From positions 1-64,000 of the forward strand of contig CAVOUJ010000023.1 in NCBI GenBank assembly GCA_963699535.1: 64,000 nt of DNA. Reading direction: 5' to 3'. The position numbers and the translations under genes are program-made. Of this stretch, positions 27,363 through 35,874 are shown piece after piece. Within the stretch, counting starts at the first letter, position 1, and each line of letters opens with the position of its first letter. This DNA comes from VBDM01 sp963699535 (GTDB lineage: Bacteria > Pseudomonadota > Gammaproteobacteria > Burkholderiales > SG8-39). The notes under the pieces were generated by a model that was given only the letters and a program-made list of their open reading frames with translations, was not told the DNA's origin and ran no database searches.

Positions 27363-28211
27363 CTAACAGGCGGTCTGGTGCCGCATGCGGCAGGTGGCGA
27401 GGACTTCGTCCGGATCCCGCCGCCACCAGTTGCCCGAAGAAAGAATCTCGACTTCCTGAAAACCCCGGTATCCAGCCTCCTCCATCCAGGAACGGATGAG
27501 GGGCAGGTCGATCACGCCGTCGCCCATCATTCCCCGATCGGTCAGCAGTTCGGCGGTAGGCACGAGCCAGTCGGAGATGTGAAACGCAAGCAGGCGCTTG
27601 TCGCCGGCTCGCTCGATCTGGGTCTTGAGCAAGGGATCCCACCACACGTGGTAGACGTCCACGACGACGCCCACGGCGCCGCTTGCGCTGCGGTCGAGTT
27701 CGTCGCACAGGTCGAGCGCCTGCGCTAGCGTGTTCACGCAGGCGCGATCGGCGCAATACATCGGGTGAAGCGGCTCGATCGCAAGCGGGACGCCGGACGA
27801 GCGCGCGTGATCGAACACCGCGCCGATTCCGTCCCTGACCATTTCGCGCGCTCCGGCCAGGTCTTTCGAGCCGGGGGGCAGACCGCCGACGACGAGCACC
27901 AGACATTTCGCCTCCAGGAGCGCCGCGTCGTCGATCGCGCGCAGGTTATCGTCGATCGCTGCCGTGCGTCCCTTGCGGTCGGCGGCAGGAAACATCCCGC
28001 CCCGGCAAAGGCCGGTCACCGAAAGGCCGTGATCGCGGATCGCCCTGGCGGCCTCCTTCGCACCCATCTCGGCGAGCTTGTCGCGCCAGGGCGATATGCC
28101 GCGGATGCGGTGGCGCGAGCAGCCCTCGATCATCTGGCGCAGATTCCATTTCTCCCGCACCGTGGCGGTATTGAGGGAAAGGAGATCCGGGTCGGGCGGC
28201 CTCACACTCAT
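27363..28211 (-). CDS. sugar phosphate isomerase/epimerase-like TIM barrel
   Basis: The 282-residue protein fits the xylose-isomerase-like TIM-barrel superfamily. Metal-ligand-like residues recur at strand ends: AIEPLHP, VVVDVYHVWW, LAFHISDW and FQEVEIL. It is the last gene of a three-gene minus-strand cassette with an aldolase-like DUF993 gene (9 bp upstream) and a MocA-type dehydrogenase. ATG 28211 follows GAAGG. The substrate is unknown; the gene set suggests catabolism of a sugar, polyol or sugar acid. Confidence 0.82.
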   Translation of the reverse strand: MSVRPPDPDLLSLNTATVREKWNLRQMIEGCSRHRIRGISPWRDKLAEMGAKEAARAIRDHGLSVTGLCRGGMFPAADRKGRTAAIDDNLRAIDDAALLEAKCLVLVVGGLPPGSKDLAGAREMVRDGIGAVFDHARSSGVPLAIEPLHPMYCADRACVNTLAQALDLCDELDRSASGAVGVVVDVYHVWWDPLLKTQIERAGDKRLLAFHISDWLVPTAELLTDRGMMGDGVIDLPLIRSWMEEAGYRGFQEVEILSSGNWWRRDPDEVLATCRMRHQTAC

Positions 28212-28220
28212 TCAAGACCT

Positions 28221-29396
28221 TCAGGCGACGCCGTGCGTGGCCAACAGCTGCTGCATGCGGCGGCAGGCGAGCGCAGGATCGGAGAGCAGCCCCGCGGCAT
28301 CGGCGAGGCGGAACAACTCGGCGAAGTGCAAGAGGCTGCGCGCGCTCTCCTGCCCGCCGACCATCACGAAGTGCTCCTGGTGGCCGTTGAGCCACGCGAG
28401 GAACACGACGCCCGTCTTGTAGAAGCGCGTCGGCGAGCGGAAGATGTGGCGCGACAGCGGCACCGTAGGCGCGAGGATGTCGTGATAGCCGGCGCGATCA
28501 CCGGCCGCGAGTGCCGACAGCGCGCCCGACGCCGCGGGCGCGATCGCGTCGAATATGCCGAGCAGCGCGTCCGAGTACTCGTTCCCGTCGCCCTCGATCA
28601 ATTCCGCAAAGTTGAAGTCGTCCCCGGTGTACATGCGCACGCCCGTGGGCAGGCGCTGCCGCATCGCGAGCTCCTTGTCCTTGTCGAGGAGTGAAACCTT
28701 GATGCCGTCCACCTTCGCTGCGTTTATCCGGATCACGTCGAGACAGACCTCCATCGCCTTCCCATGGTCCCTGCTCCCCCAATAGCCCGCCAGCGCGGGA
28801 TCGAACATCTCGCCCAGCCAATGGATGATGACCGGCTCCTTCACCTGCGAGAGCACCCGGTCGTACACGCGCCCATAGTCGTCCGGCGATTTTGCACAAG
28901 CTGCCAGCGCGCGGCTCGCCATCAGCACGATGCGGCCGCCGAGCTTCTCGACTGCGGAACACTGCTCCTCGTATGCAGCGATCACCCGTTCGATTCCGAG
29001 GTCCGGATTGACTTCGAGGTGGTCCGTGCCCGCCCCGCAGCCGACCGTCGCGCCGGGAACACCCTTCGCCGCTTCCAGCGTGCGCCGGATCAGCTCGAGC
29101 GAAGATGGCCAGTCCATGCCCATGCCGCGCTGCGCCGTGTCCATGGCCTCCGCGACGCCCAGACCCCACGACCACAGATGCCGGCGGAAGGCGATGGTCG
29201 CGTCCCAGTCGACCGCGGCTTCGAGCCACGGTTCCCGCGACGACCACGGGTCCGCCACCACGTGCGCCGCGGCATAGGCGACTCGCGTGAACGGCCGCGA
29301 CGGCTTCTTGAACTGTCGCGGCTCGCGCACCTGGTACGCCTGCAACTGCCGGTTGGCGGCTGGCAGCTGGATCGTCCGAAAAGCGTCGCGCTTCAT
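28221..29396 (-). CDS. DUF993 / dihydrodipicolinate synthase-like protein
   Basis: The 391-residue protein matches the DUF993 group, relatives of the dihydrodipicolinate synthase aldolase fold. Visible features are a gly-rich TVGCGAGTDHLEVNP stretch, IIHWLGEMFDP and a lysine in KVDGIKVSLLDK that could form the Schiff base. Function is unproven in this family. Neighbours (MocA-type oxidoreductase and isomerase-like protein) suggest it cleaves a dehydrogenated and isomerised sugar derivative. Confidence 0.82.
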   Translation of the reverse strand: MKRDAFRTIQLPAANRQLQAYQVREPRQFKKPSRPFTRVAYAAAHVVADPWSSREPWLEAAVDWDATIAFRRHLWSWGLGVAEAMDTAQRGMGMDWPSSLELIRRTLEAAKGVPGATVGCGAGTDHLEVNPDLGIERVIAAYEEQCSAVEKLGGRIVLMASRALAACAKSPDDYGRVYDRVLSQVKEPVIIHWLGEMFDPALAGYWGSRDHGKAMEVCLDVIRINAAKVDGIKVSLLDKDKELAMRQRLPTGVRMYTGDDFNFAELIEGDGNEYSDALLGIFDAIAPAASGALSALAAGDRAGYHDILAPTVPLSRHIFRSPTRFYKTGVVFLAWLNGHQEHFVMVGGQESARSLLHFAELFRLADAAGLLSDPALACRRMQQLLATHGVA

Positions 29397-29421
29397 ATGC
29401 CCCGCGAGTGTCCTGGCCCGT

Positions 29422-30573
29422 TCAGGCCCTCAACTTCGGAACGTCCACCCAGCGCCACCCGCGCCAGGACTTGAGCGCGCAATCGACGAGCTGCAATCCC
29501 TTGGCGCCTTCCAACAGGTCCCATTTGAACGGCGTTCCTTCGCAGACGTGGCGGATGAAAAGCTCCCACTCGGCCTTGAAGGCGTTGTCGTAGGCGATGC
29601 TGTCGGGTACCTCCCGCCAGTCGGCGGCGAAATCGTGGGTCTGGCGCTCGTCGGGGTTCCACACCGGTCGCGGCGTCTCCTCAAGCGACTGGGCGAAGCA
29701 GCGCGTGAGGCCGGCGACCGCCGAGCCCTTGGTTCCGTCCACCTGGAAGGTGACGAGATCGTCGCGGCGTACGCGTACCGACCAGGAGCTGTTGAAATGC
29801 GCAATCACCCCGCCCGCGAGCCGGAATGTCGCGTAAGCGGCATCGTCGGCAGTCGCCTTGTACCTCCTGCCGGTTTCGTCCCAGCGCGCCGGGATATGCG
29901 TCGCACCAAGGCAGGACACGCTCTTCACCTCGCCGAACAGATTGTCGAGCACGTAGCGCCAGTGGCACAGCATGTCGAGGATGATCCCGCCGCCGTCCTT
30001 CTTGCGATAGTTCCAGGACGGCCTCTGCGCCGCCTGCTGGTCGCCCTGGAACACCCAATAGCCGAATTCGCCACGTACCGACAGGATGCGGCCGAAGAAG
30101 CCGCTGTCGCGCAGCGCCTTTATTTTGAGCAGTCCCGGAAGCCACAGCTTGTCCTGCACCACGCCGTGCCTGACCTTGGCCTTCCTGGCTGCGCGGTAGA
30201 GAGAAACGGCATCGGCGAGAGAAGTCGCCACCGGCTTTTCGCAATAGATATGCTTTCCCGCGGCGATGGCTTTCTTGAGCAGCGCCGGACGCAGCTTGGT
30301 CGAGGCCGCATCGAAGAACACGGCGTCTTCGCTGCTCGCCAACGCCGCATCCAGATCGGTGGTCCAGCGTCGAACGCCCTGTTCGGCGGCGAGCTTCTCC
30401 ACCTTCGCCGCATTGCGCCCGACGAGGATGGGGTCGGGCATGACCCGAGTGCCGTCGGAGAGCTGCACCCCGCCCTGCTTGCGGATCGCCATAATCGAGC
30501 GCGTCAGGTGCTGGTTCATACCCATCCTACCGGTCACGCCGTGCATGATGATGCCGAGTCTTTTTTCAGCCAC
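29422..30573 (-). CDS. Gfo/Idh/MocA-family NAD(P)-dependent oxidoreductase
   Basis: The 383-residue enzyme has an N-terminal Rossmann fold (GIIMHGVTGRMG is the dinucleotide loop, slightly unusual for the family) and the family EKP motif in IYCEKPVAT. The C-terminal domain carries GGGIILDMLCHW, where the Asp and His are typical catalytic positions. The start is GTG 30573. It opens the cassette of three genes inserted between pyk and fba. It probably oxidises a hydroxyl of a sugar or polyol; the exact substrate cannot be told. Confidence 0.88.
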   Translation of the reverse strand: MAEKRLGIIMHGVTGRMGMNQHLTRSIMAIRKQGGVQLSDGTRVMPDPILVGRNAAKVEKLAAEQGVRRWTTDLDAALASSEDAVFFDAASTKLRPALLKKAIAAGKHIYCEKPVATSLADAVSLYRAARKAKVRHGVVQDKLWLPGLLKIKALRDSGFFGRILSVRGEFGYWVFQGDQQAAQRPSWNYRKKDGGGIILDMLCHWRYVLDNLFGEVKSVSCLGATHIPARWDETGRRYKATADDAAYATFRLAGGVIAHFNSSWSVRVRRDDLVTFQVDGTKGSAVAGLTRCFAQSLEETPRPVWNPDERQTHDFAADWREVPDSIAYDNAFKAEWELFIRHVCEGTPFKWDLLEGAKGLQLVDCALKSWRGWRWVDVPKLRA

Positions 30574-30603
30574 TCGCTAGCACTCCGTAAGAAGGTTCCC
30601 GGC

Positions 30604-32043
30604 TCAGCCTCGGCGATGTTCGCCGACTTTGACTATTTTCATGGTGTTCGTGCCGCCGGCCTTTCCGATCGGCTCACCGATCGTAAGCACGATGAGATCG
30701 CCCTTCTGTACGACGCCGTTCTGCACCAGGACCTTCTCGGCCTCCTCCAAGAGCTCTTCTCGGTTGTCTCCGATGTACTTCACGATGAGGGGATAGGTGT
30801 CCCGGAACAGCGCGCAGCGGTAGCGCGTTACCGTCTGCGAAGTGAGCGCGTAGATCGGGACGCCGCAGTTCAGCCGCGACATCCACAGTGCAGTCGAGCC
30901 CGATTCGGTCAGAGCCGCGATCGCCTTCACCTTGAGGTGATAGGCGGTGAAAAGAGCTGCCATGGCGATGGACTGGTCGACGCGCGTAAAGACGCGGGCG
31001 AGAAAATCGCGGTCGAGCGTCACCTCTGCCGAATCCTCCGCGACCTCGCAAATGCGGCTCATCGATGCGATGGTCTCCACCGGGTACTTGCCGCTCGCCG
31101 TTTCCGCCGAAAGCATCACCGCGTCGGTGCCGTCGAGCACCGCGTTCGCGACGTCCGACACTTCGGCGCGCGTGGGCACCGGGCTCGAAATCATCGACTC
31201 CATCATCTGTGTGGCGGTAATGGTGAGCTTGTTCTGTTCGCGGGCCAGGCGAATCATGCGCTTTTGCAGCGCCGGAACCGAGGCGTCGCCGACCTCCACC
31301 GCGAGGTCGCCCCGGGCCACCATGATGCCCTCGCAGGCCGACATGATGTCGGTGAGTGCCTTCGGTTCGACGGCTTCGGCGCGTTCGATCTTTGCGATGA
31401 GGAACGCCTCGCCGCCTGCCGCGCGCAAGAGTTGCCTCGCCATGTACATGTCGGCGCTCGACTTGGGGAAGGAAACGGCAAGATAGTCGACCTTGATTTT
31501 CGCCGCCGTGCGGATGTCCTCCATGTCCTTCTGTGTGAGCGCGGGAGCGGTAAGGCCGCCGCCCAGCCGGTTGATGCCCTTGTTGTTGGAGAGCACTCCG
31601 CCGTGGCGAACACGGCAATGCACCTCGTTGCCCACGACCCTTTCGACCTCGAACACGATCCTGCCGTCGTCGAGGAGCAGCACGTCGCCGGCCCGCACGT
31701 CGCGCGGCAGTTCCTTGTAGTCGAGCCCGACGCGCTTCTCGTCGCCTTGCTCGCAGTCGGCGTCGAGCACGAACGCGTCCCCGGGGTTTAGCGTGACTTT
31801 TCCTTCCCTGAACTTTCCCACCCGGATCTTGGGACCCTGCAGGTCGCCCATGATGCCCACGGTGCGCCCGGTCTTGCGACAGGCCTCGCGCACGAGCTCT
31901 GCGCGCCGTTCATGGTCCGCTGCCGTACCGTGCGAGAAATTCAATCGCACGACGTCCATCCCTGCAAGGAACATCCGCTCGAGCGTTTGAGGGTCGCTCG
32001 AGGCGGGACCGAGGGTGGCGACGATCTTGGTGCTTCTGTGCAT
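30604..32043 (-). CDS. pyk: pyruvate kinase
   Basis: It transfers phosphate from phosphoenolpyruvate to ADP. At 479 residues it shows RSTKIVATLGPAS, RLNFSHG, the active-site MVARGDLAVE, ITATQMMESM and the allosteric C-terminal domain. The ATG at 32043 is preceded by a G-rich ribosome site. It stands between the catabolic cassette (30 bp downstream) and the opposite-strand DGQHR gene, which separates it from pgk. Confidence 0.96.
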   Translation of the reverse strand: MHRSTKIVATLGPASSDPQTLERMFLAGMDVVRLNFSHGTAADHERRAELVREACRKTGRTVGIMGDLQGPKIRVGKFREGKVTLNPGDAFVLDADCEQGDEKRVGLDYKELPRDVRAGDVLLLDDGRIVFEVERVVGNEVHCRVRHGGVLSNNKGINRLGGGLTAPALTQKDMEDIRTAAKIKVDYLAVSFPKSSADMYMARQLLRAAGGEAFLIAKIERAEAVEPKALTDIMSACEGIMVARGDLAVEVGDASVPALQKRMIRLAREQNKLTITATQMMESMISSPVPTRAEVSDVANAVLDGTDAVMLSAETASGKYPVETIASMSRICEVAEDSAEVTLDRDFLARVFTRVDQSIAMAALFTAYHLKVKAIAALTESGSTALWMSRLNCGVPIYALTSQTVTRYRCALFRDTYPLIVKYIGDNREELLEEAEKVLVQNGVVQKGDLIVLTIGEPIGKAGGTNTMKIVKVGEHRRG

Positions 32044-32457
32044 TGACCCCCCGAGGAAACCGTTCTACTTTACCAGATGCCTCTCAGACGACTTCCTTGC
32101 GGAAAAGGAACGCGCTTGGAACATCCCAGCAATCCGGGCAGGCGCACGGTATTGGGTGCGCCCGTGGCCGCAGCGGCCCTTCTGAGCGTCCCGGCGATGG
32201 CGCAAGGCAGGCGCAGCGCAGCTGAAAGGCCGCCGCTCCCCGCTTCGGCCGAGGAGCGGCACGTCCTCGCCGTGCTCGACGAGGTCTATCGCAGTTCAGC
32301 TCGGCGCGCTGGAGCGGACGGCAGCCGCTCAACGCGCCGGGAGTGCGATTCCGGGCGCCGTCCCGGGGCAACGGTTTTTTGGCATCCTCGGCCCGGTTTC
32401 GGCTATATTTCCGGTCTGCGCCAACGCTCGATACCCATACCAACAGGGAGAACACCG
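32044..32457. other. divergent intergenic region between pyk and the DGQHR gene
   Basis: This 414-bp stretch should hold promoters for both divergent genes. An in-frame extension of the DGQHR gene to 32077 has no family similarity, and I do not accept it. I see only the promoter-like pair near 32379-32409 and GC-rich sequence. Confidence 0.55.
32379..32409 (+). promoter_or_regulatory. sigma70-like promoter for the DGQHR gene
   Basis: TTGGCA (32379-32384) and TATATT (32404-32409) are 19 bp apart, slightly long. They lie about 50 nt upstream of the GTG start. Confidence 0.35.
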
Positions 32458-33579
32458 GTGCTTGCCACGCAGATTCGCCAGAAGGACGGGATCTTCTACT
32501 TTGGCAGCGTCCGTGCGCCCGAGCTGCTCGCCAAGGTCCGTTTCATCAGCCGTTTCTACGGCGAAGGCGAGGAAATCGCCCCGGCGCGCATCTCCCAGGA
32601 CGACGAGATCGCACAGTTCATCGCCAAGATCGAGCGCACCGACCGGGCCTTCCAGAGGACGCTGTCGCGGGCCAAAGTCCGCCAGCTCAAGAACTTCTAC
32701 GAAACCGCCATCACCCAGCCGCCGATTCCCGGAACCGTGCTGCTGTTCACCTCGGAGAAACTGCGGTTCACGGCCGCCAACGGCAACGAATCGGTCGGCC
32801 AGCTTTCGGAACCGCAATCGAAGTTCCTGATCATCGACGGCCAGCACCGGCTCGCGGCGCTGCGCTTCTATCTGGAAGAGCACCCGGACGACGCCAAGAC
32901 CATCAACGTGCCGTGCGTGATCTTCGACGGCCGCAGCGAGGACTTCGCGACCGAGATGTTCGTCATCATCAATTCGACGCCGACACGCATCAACAAGAGC
33001 CATCTGGTGGACCTCTACGAACGCGTGTCCTGGGCCGAACCGCACCGCAAGTTCGCCGCGCGCCTGGTCGGAAGCCTCTACAGCGAGGGAGACAGCCCCT
33101 TGCGCTACCGGATCAACCGGCTCGGCGGACGCAGCCAGCAGGACAAGTGGATACTGCAGGCGGAGCTATTCAACGAATTGCACCGCTGGGTCAATCGCGA
33201 CTGGCGCCGCATTCAGATCGCAGGCGGGAGCAGCCGCGAGGTTCCGCGCTACTACGCCATGGTGCGGGACTTCCTCAAGGCGGCCGAGCGGGTATGGGGC
33301 GAGGCCTGGGGTCACGCAAACTACATGGTGACCAAGCCGGTGACGCTCAAGGCGATGATCCGCGTCTGCGCCGATCTCGCGCGCGAGGACGGCGATCCCG
33401 CCGAGGGCCGTCTCAAACGCTGGGAGGAGCGGCTCGCCCCTTGGACCGAGCAGGTCAAGGCGTTCCGCTCCGAGGGGTTCTACGAGCGCTTTGCCGCCAA
33501 GGGAGAAGTCGAGCGCGTCTCGCGTGTGCATCGCGAGCTCGCCCGCGCCGCAGGCATCGAAACCCGCCCAAACAAATAG
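32458..33579 (+). CDS. DGQHR-domain protein (DndB-like)
   Basis: The 373-residue protein carries the signature DGQHR (about 127-131, in LIIDGQHRLAAL) and the following FVIINSTPTRINKSHL block of the DndB/DGQHR family. DndB regulates DNA phosphorothioation operons; other DGQHR proteins occur in defence or mobile contexts, many with unknown roles. GTG 32458 is chosen because CAGGGAG precedes it and similarity starts there. No dndA/C/D/E or other modification gene is nearby: it sits alone, antisense to its neighbours, between pgk and pyk. That suggests an inserted orphan or a distinct function. Confidence 0.82.
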   Translation: MLATQIRQKDGIFYFGSVRAPELLAKVRFISRFYGEGEEIAPARISQDDEIAQFIAKIERTDRAFQRTLSRAKVRQLKNFYETAITQPPIPGTVLLFTSEKLRFTAANGNESVGQLSEPQSKFLIIDGQHRLAALRFYLEEHPDDAKTINVPCVIFDGRSEDFATEMFVIINSTPTRINKSHLVDLYERVSWAEPHRKFAARLVGSLYSEGDSPLRYRINRLGGRSQQDKWILQAELFNELHRWVNRDWRRIQIAGGSSREVPRYYAMVRDFLKAAERVWGEAWGHANYMVTKPVTLKAMIRVCADLAREDGDPAEGRLKRWEERLAPWTEQVKAFRSEGFYERFAAKGEVERVSRVHRELARAAGIETRPNK

Positions 33580-33595
33580 CGACGGCTGAGCATCT

Positions 33596-34775
33596 TCAAG
33601 TCCGCGCGTGTTGCTCGAGGATTTCGATCGCCGGCAGTTTCTTGCCTTCGAGGAATTCGAGAAAAGCGCCACCGCCCGTCGAGATGTAGGAAATCCCCTC
33701 AGCAACGCCGTACTTGGCGATTGCAGCGAGCGTCTCCCCGCCGCCGGCGAGCGAAAACGCCGAGGAACCCGCGATCGCCTGGGCAAGCGCACGCGTTCCC
33801 TGCCCGAACTGATCGAACTCGAAGACGCCGACCGGCCCGTTCCAGACGATTGTTCCTGCTCCGGCGAGCGACTGGGCGAATGCGGCCGCGGTATCGGGCC
33901 CGATGTCCAGGATCATGTCGTCGTCGCCCACCTTATCGGCCGCCTTGATCTCGGCCTTTGCGGTCCGGGACAGTTCCTTGGCGCAAACGACATCTGTAGG
34001 GAGCGGGACGTTCCCGCCCTTGGCCCGCAGGATCCCGACGATCCTCCTCGCCTCGGCGACAAGCTCGGGCTCCACGAGGGACCGGCCGACCTTCATTCCG
34101 GCTGCAAGCATGAAGGTATTGGCGATACCGCCACCCGGAATTAGACGATCGACCTTCTCGGCTAGGGCTCCAAGGACGGTGAGCTTGGTCGAGACCTTGG
34201 CTCCGGCGACGATGGCCACCAAGGGCCGCGCGGGGCGCTCGAGCGCCCTGGACAGGGCGTCGATCTCGGCGGCCATGAGCGGACCCGCGCAGGCGACGGG
34301 TGCGTACCGTGCGATAGCGTGCGTGCTCGCCTCGGCGCGGTGAGCGGCGCCGAAGGCGTCGTTGACGTAGACGTCGCACAGCGCCGCCATCGTCTTGGCC
34401 AGGGCGTCATCGTCCTTTTTCTCGCCTTTGTTGAACCGGCAGTTCTCCAGGAGCACGGCCCGGCCCGGCTCGACGGCGACGCCCTCCTACCCAGTCGCGC
34501 CTGAGCGGTACCTCCTCGCCGAGGAGCTTCGATAGATGCCGGGCGACCGGCGCGAGCGACTCCTTGTCGTTGAATCCTCCTTCTGCCGGGCGGCCCAGGT
34601 GCGATGCGAGCATCAACCGCGCCCCTTGGGCAAGCGCATGCCTGATGCCCGGAACCGAAGCCCGAATGCGCGTGTCGTCGGTGATCTCTCCGTCCTGGAC
34701 CGGGACGTTGAAATCGACGCGCATGAAGACCCGCTTGCCTCGCAGGTCGAGGTCGGACATTCTGAGAACGGGCAT
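33596..34775 (-). CDS. pgk: phosphoglycerate kinase (one frameshift)
   Basis: It transfers phosphate from 1,3-bisphosphoglycerate to ADP. The N-terminal half shows GKRVFMRVDFNVP and LASHLGRP; the second half shows LLENCRFNKGEK, GAKVSTKLTVL, GGGIANTFM and STGGGAFLEFL. The break is one extra C in CC at 34486-34487 (plus strand), restoring VEGVAVEPGRA. The corrected length is 392 residues. The gene ends 16 bp from the convergent DGQHR gene. Confidence 0.93.
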
Positions 34776-34831
34776 GGAGGCTTGGGACCCGGTAAGGGCG
34801 AGCGAGCCTATCCCCTACGGGGTCCGTGCGT

Positions 34832-35845
34832 TCATTTCGCGTTCATCAACGCCACGGTGACATCGAGCATGCGATTGCTGAATCCCCATTCGTTGTCGTA
34901 CCACGAGGACACCTTGACCAGGGTGCCCGCCGACACCTTGGTGAGGGTGGAGTCGAAGATGCTCGAAGCGGGATTGTGGTTGAAATCGCTCGAGACGAGC
35001 GGGTCCTTGTTGTATTCGAGGATGCCCTTCAGGTCGGACTCCGAAGCCTGCCTGACCGCGTTGTTGACCTCGTCCACCGTCGTCGCGCGCTTCGCGACGA
35101 AAGACAGATCGACGATCGACACGTTGATGGTCGGCACTCGGATGGAGTAACCGTCGAGCTTGCCGTTCAGGTGCGGCAAGACCAGGCCCACGGCGGCTGC
35201 GGCGCCGGTCTTGGTCGGAATCATGTTCATGCTGGCCGAGCGGGCGCGGCGCAGGTCTTCGTGATAGACGTCGGTGAGCACCTGGTCGTTGGTGTACGCG
35301 TGCACCGTGGTCATCAGGCCGCTCAGCACGCCGATCCGGTCATCCAGCGCCTTCACCAGCGGCGCAAGGCAGTTGGTCGTGCACGAGGCATTCGAGATCA
35401 CCGTGTGCGCCGCCTTCAAGATCGCGTGGTTCACGCCGAAGACGACCGTCGCGTCCACGTCCTTGCCGCCCGGCGCCGAGATGATCACTTTCTTCGCACC
35501 CGCGGCGATATGCGCGGAAGCCTTTTCCTTGCTCGTGAACAAGCCCGTGCACTCAAGAACGACGTCGATCTTCAGGTCTCTCCAGGGAAGCTCGGCCGGG
35601 TTGCGTTTGGCGCAGACCTGGATGCGGTCGCCGTTCACGACCATCGCGTCGCCCTCGACGGCCACGGTCCCCGGGAATTTCCCGTGGGCAGTGTCGTAGC
35701 GGGTCAGGTGGGCGTTGGTCTGGGCGTTCCCGAGATCGTTGACTGCGACGAATTGCAGGTCGTGCCGCTTGCCGCCTTCGTAGTGGGCTCGCAGGATATT
35801 TCGGCCGATGCGGCCGTAGCCGTTTATTGCCACTCGAATCGTCAT
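34832..35845 (-). CDS. gap: glyceraldehyde-3-phosphate dehydrogenase
   Basis: It oxidatively phosphorylates glyceraldehyde-3-phosphate with NAD+. It has the Rossmann start RVAINGYGRIGRN and the catalytic Cys in SNASCTTNCLAP. I choose ATG 35845 (TTGGAG upstream), giving 337 residues; the open frame extends to 36013, overlapping tkt. It lies 29 bp downstream of tkt and 56 bp upstream of pgk. Confidence 0.96.
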   Translation of the reverse strand: MTIRVAINGYGRIGRNILRAHYEGGKRHDLQFVAVNDLGNAQTNAHLTRYDTAHGKFPGTVAVEGDAMVVNGDRIQVCAKRNPAELPWRDLKIDVVLECTGLFTSKEKASAHIAAGAKKVIISAPGGKDVDATVVFGVNHAILKAAHTVISNASCTTNCLAPLVKALDDRIGVLSGLMTTVHAYTNDQVLTDVYHEDLRRARSASMNMIPTKTGAAAAVGLVLPHLNGKLDGYSIRVPTINVSIVDLSFVAKRATTVDEVNNAVRQASESDLKGILEYNKDPLVSSDFNHNPASSIFDSTLTKVSAGTLVKVSSWYDNEWGFSNRMLDVTVALMNAK

Positions 35846-35874
35846 CGCTCTACTCCAAGAAATCTCGAAACCAC

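Noticed and set aside
29287..31791. 834-codon open frame on the plus strand
   Set aside because: It lies antisense to the DUF993, MocA-type and pyruvate kinase genes. Long shadow frames are expected in GC-rich DNA, and the translation has no recognisable domain.
32077..32457. N-terminal extension of the DGQHR protein
   Set aside because: Similarity begins at the GTG at 32458, which has a ribosome site; the extension is low complexity.
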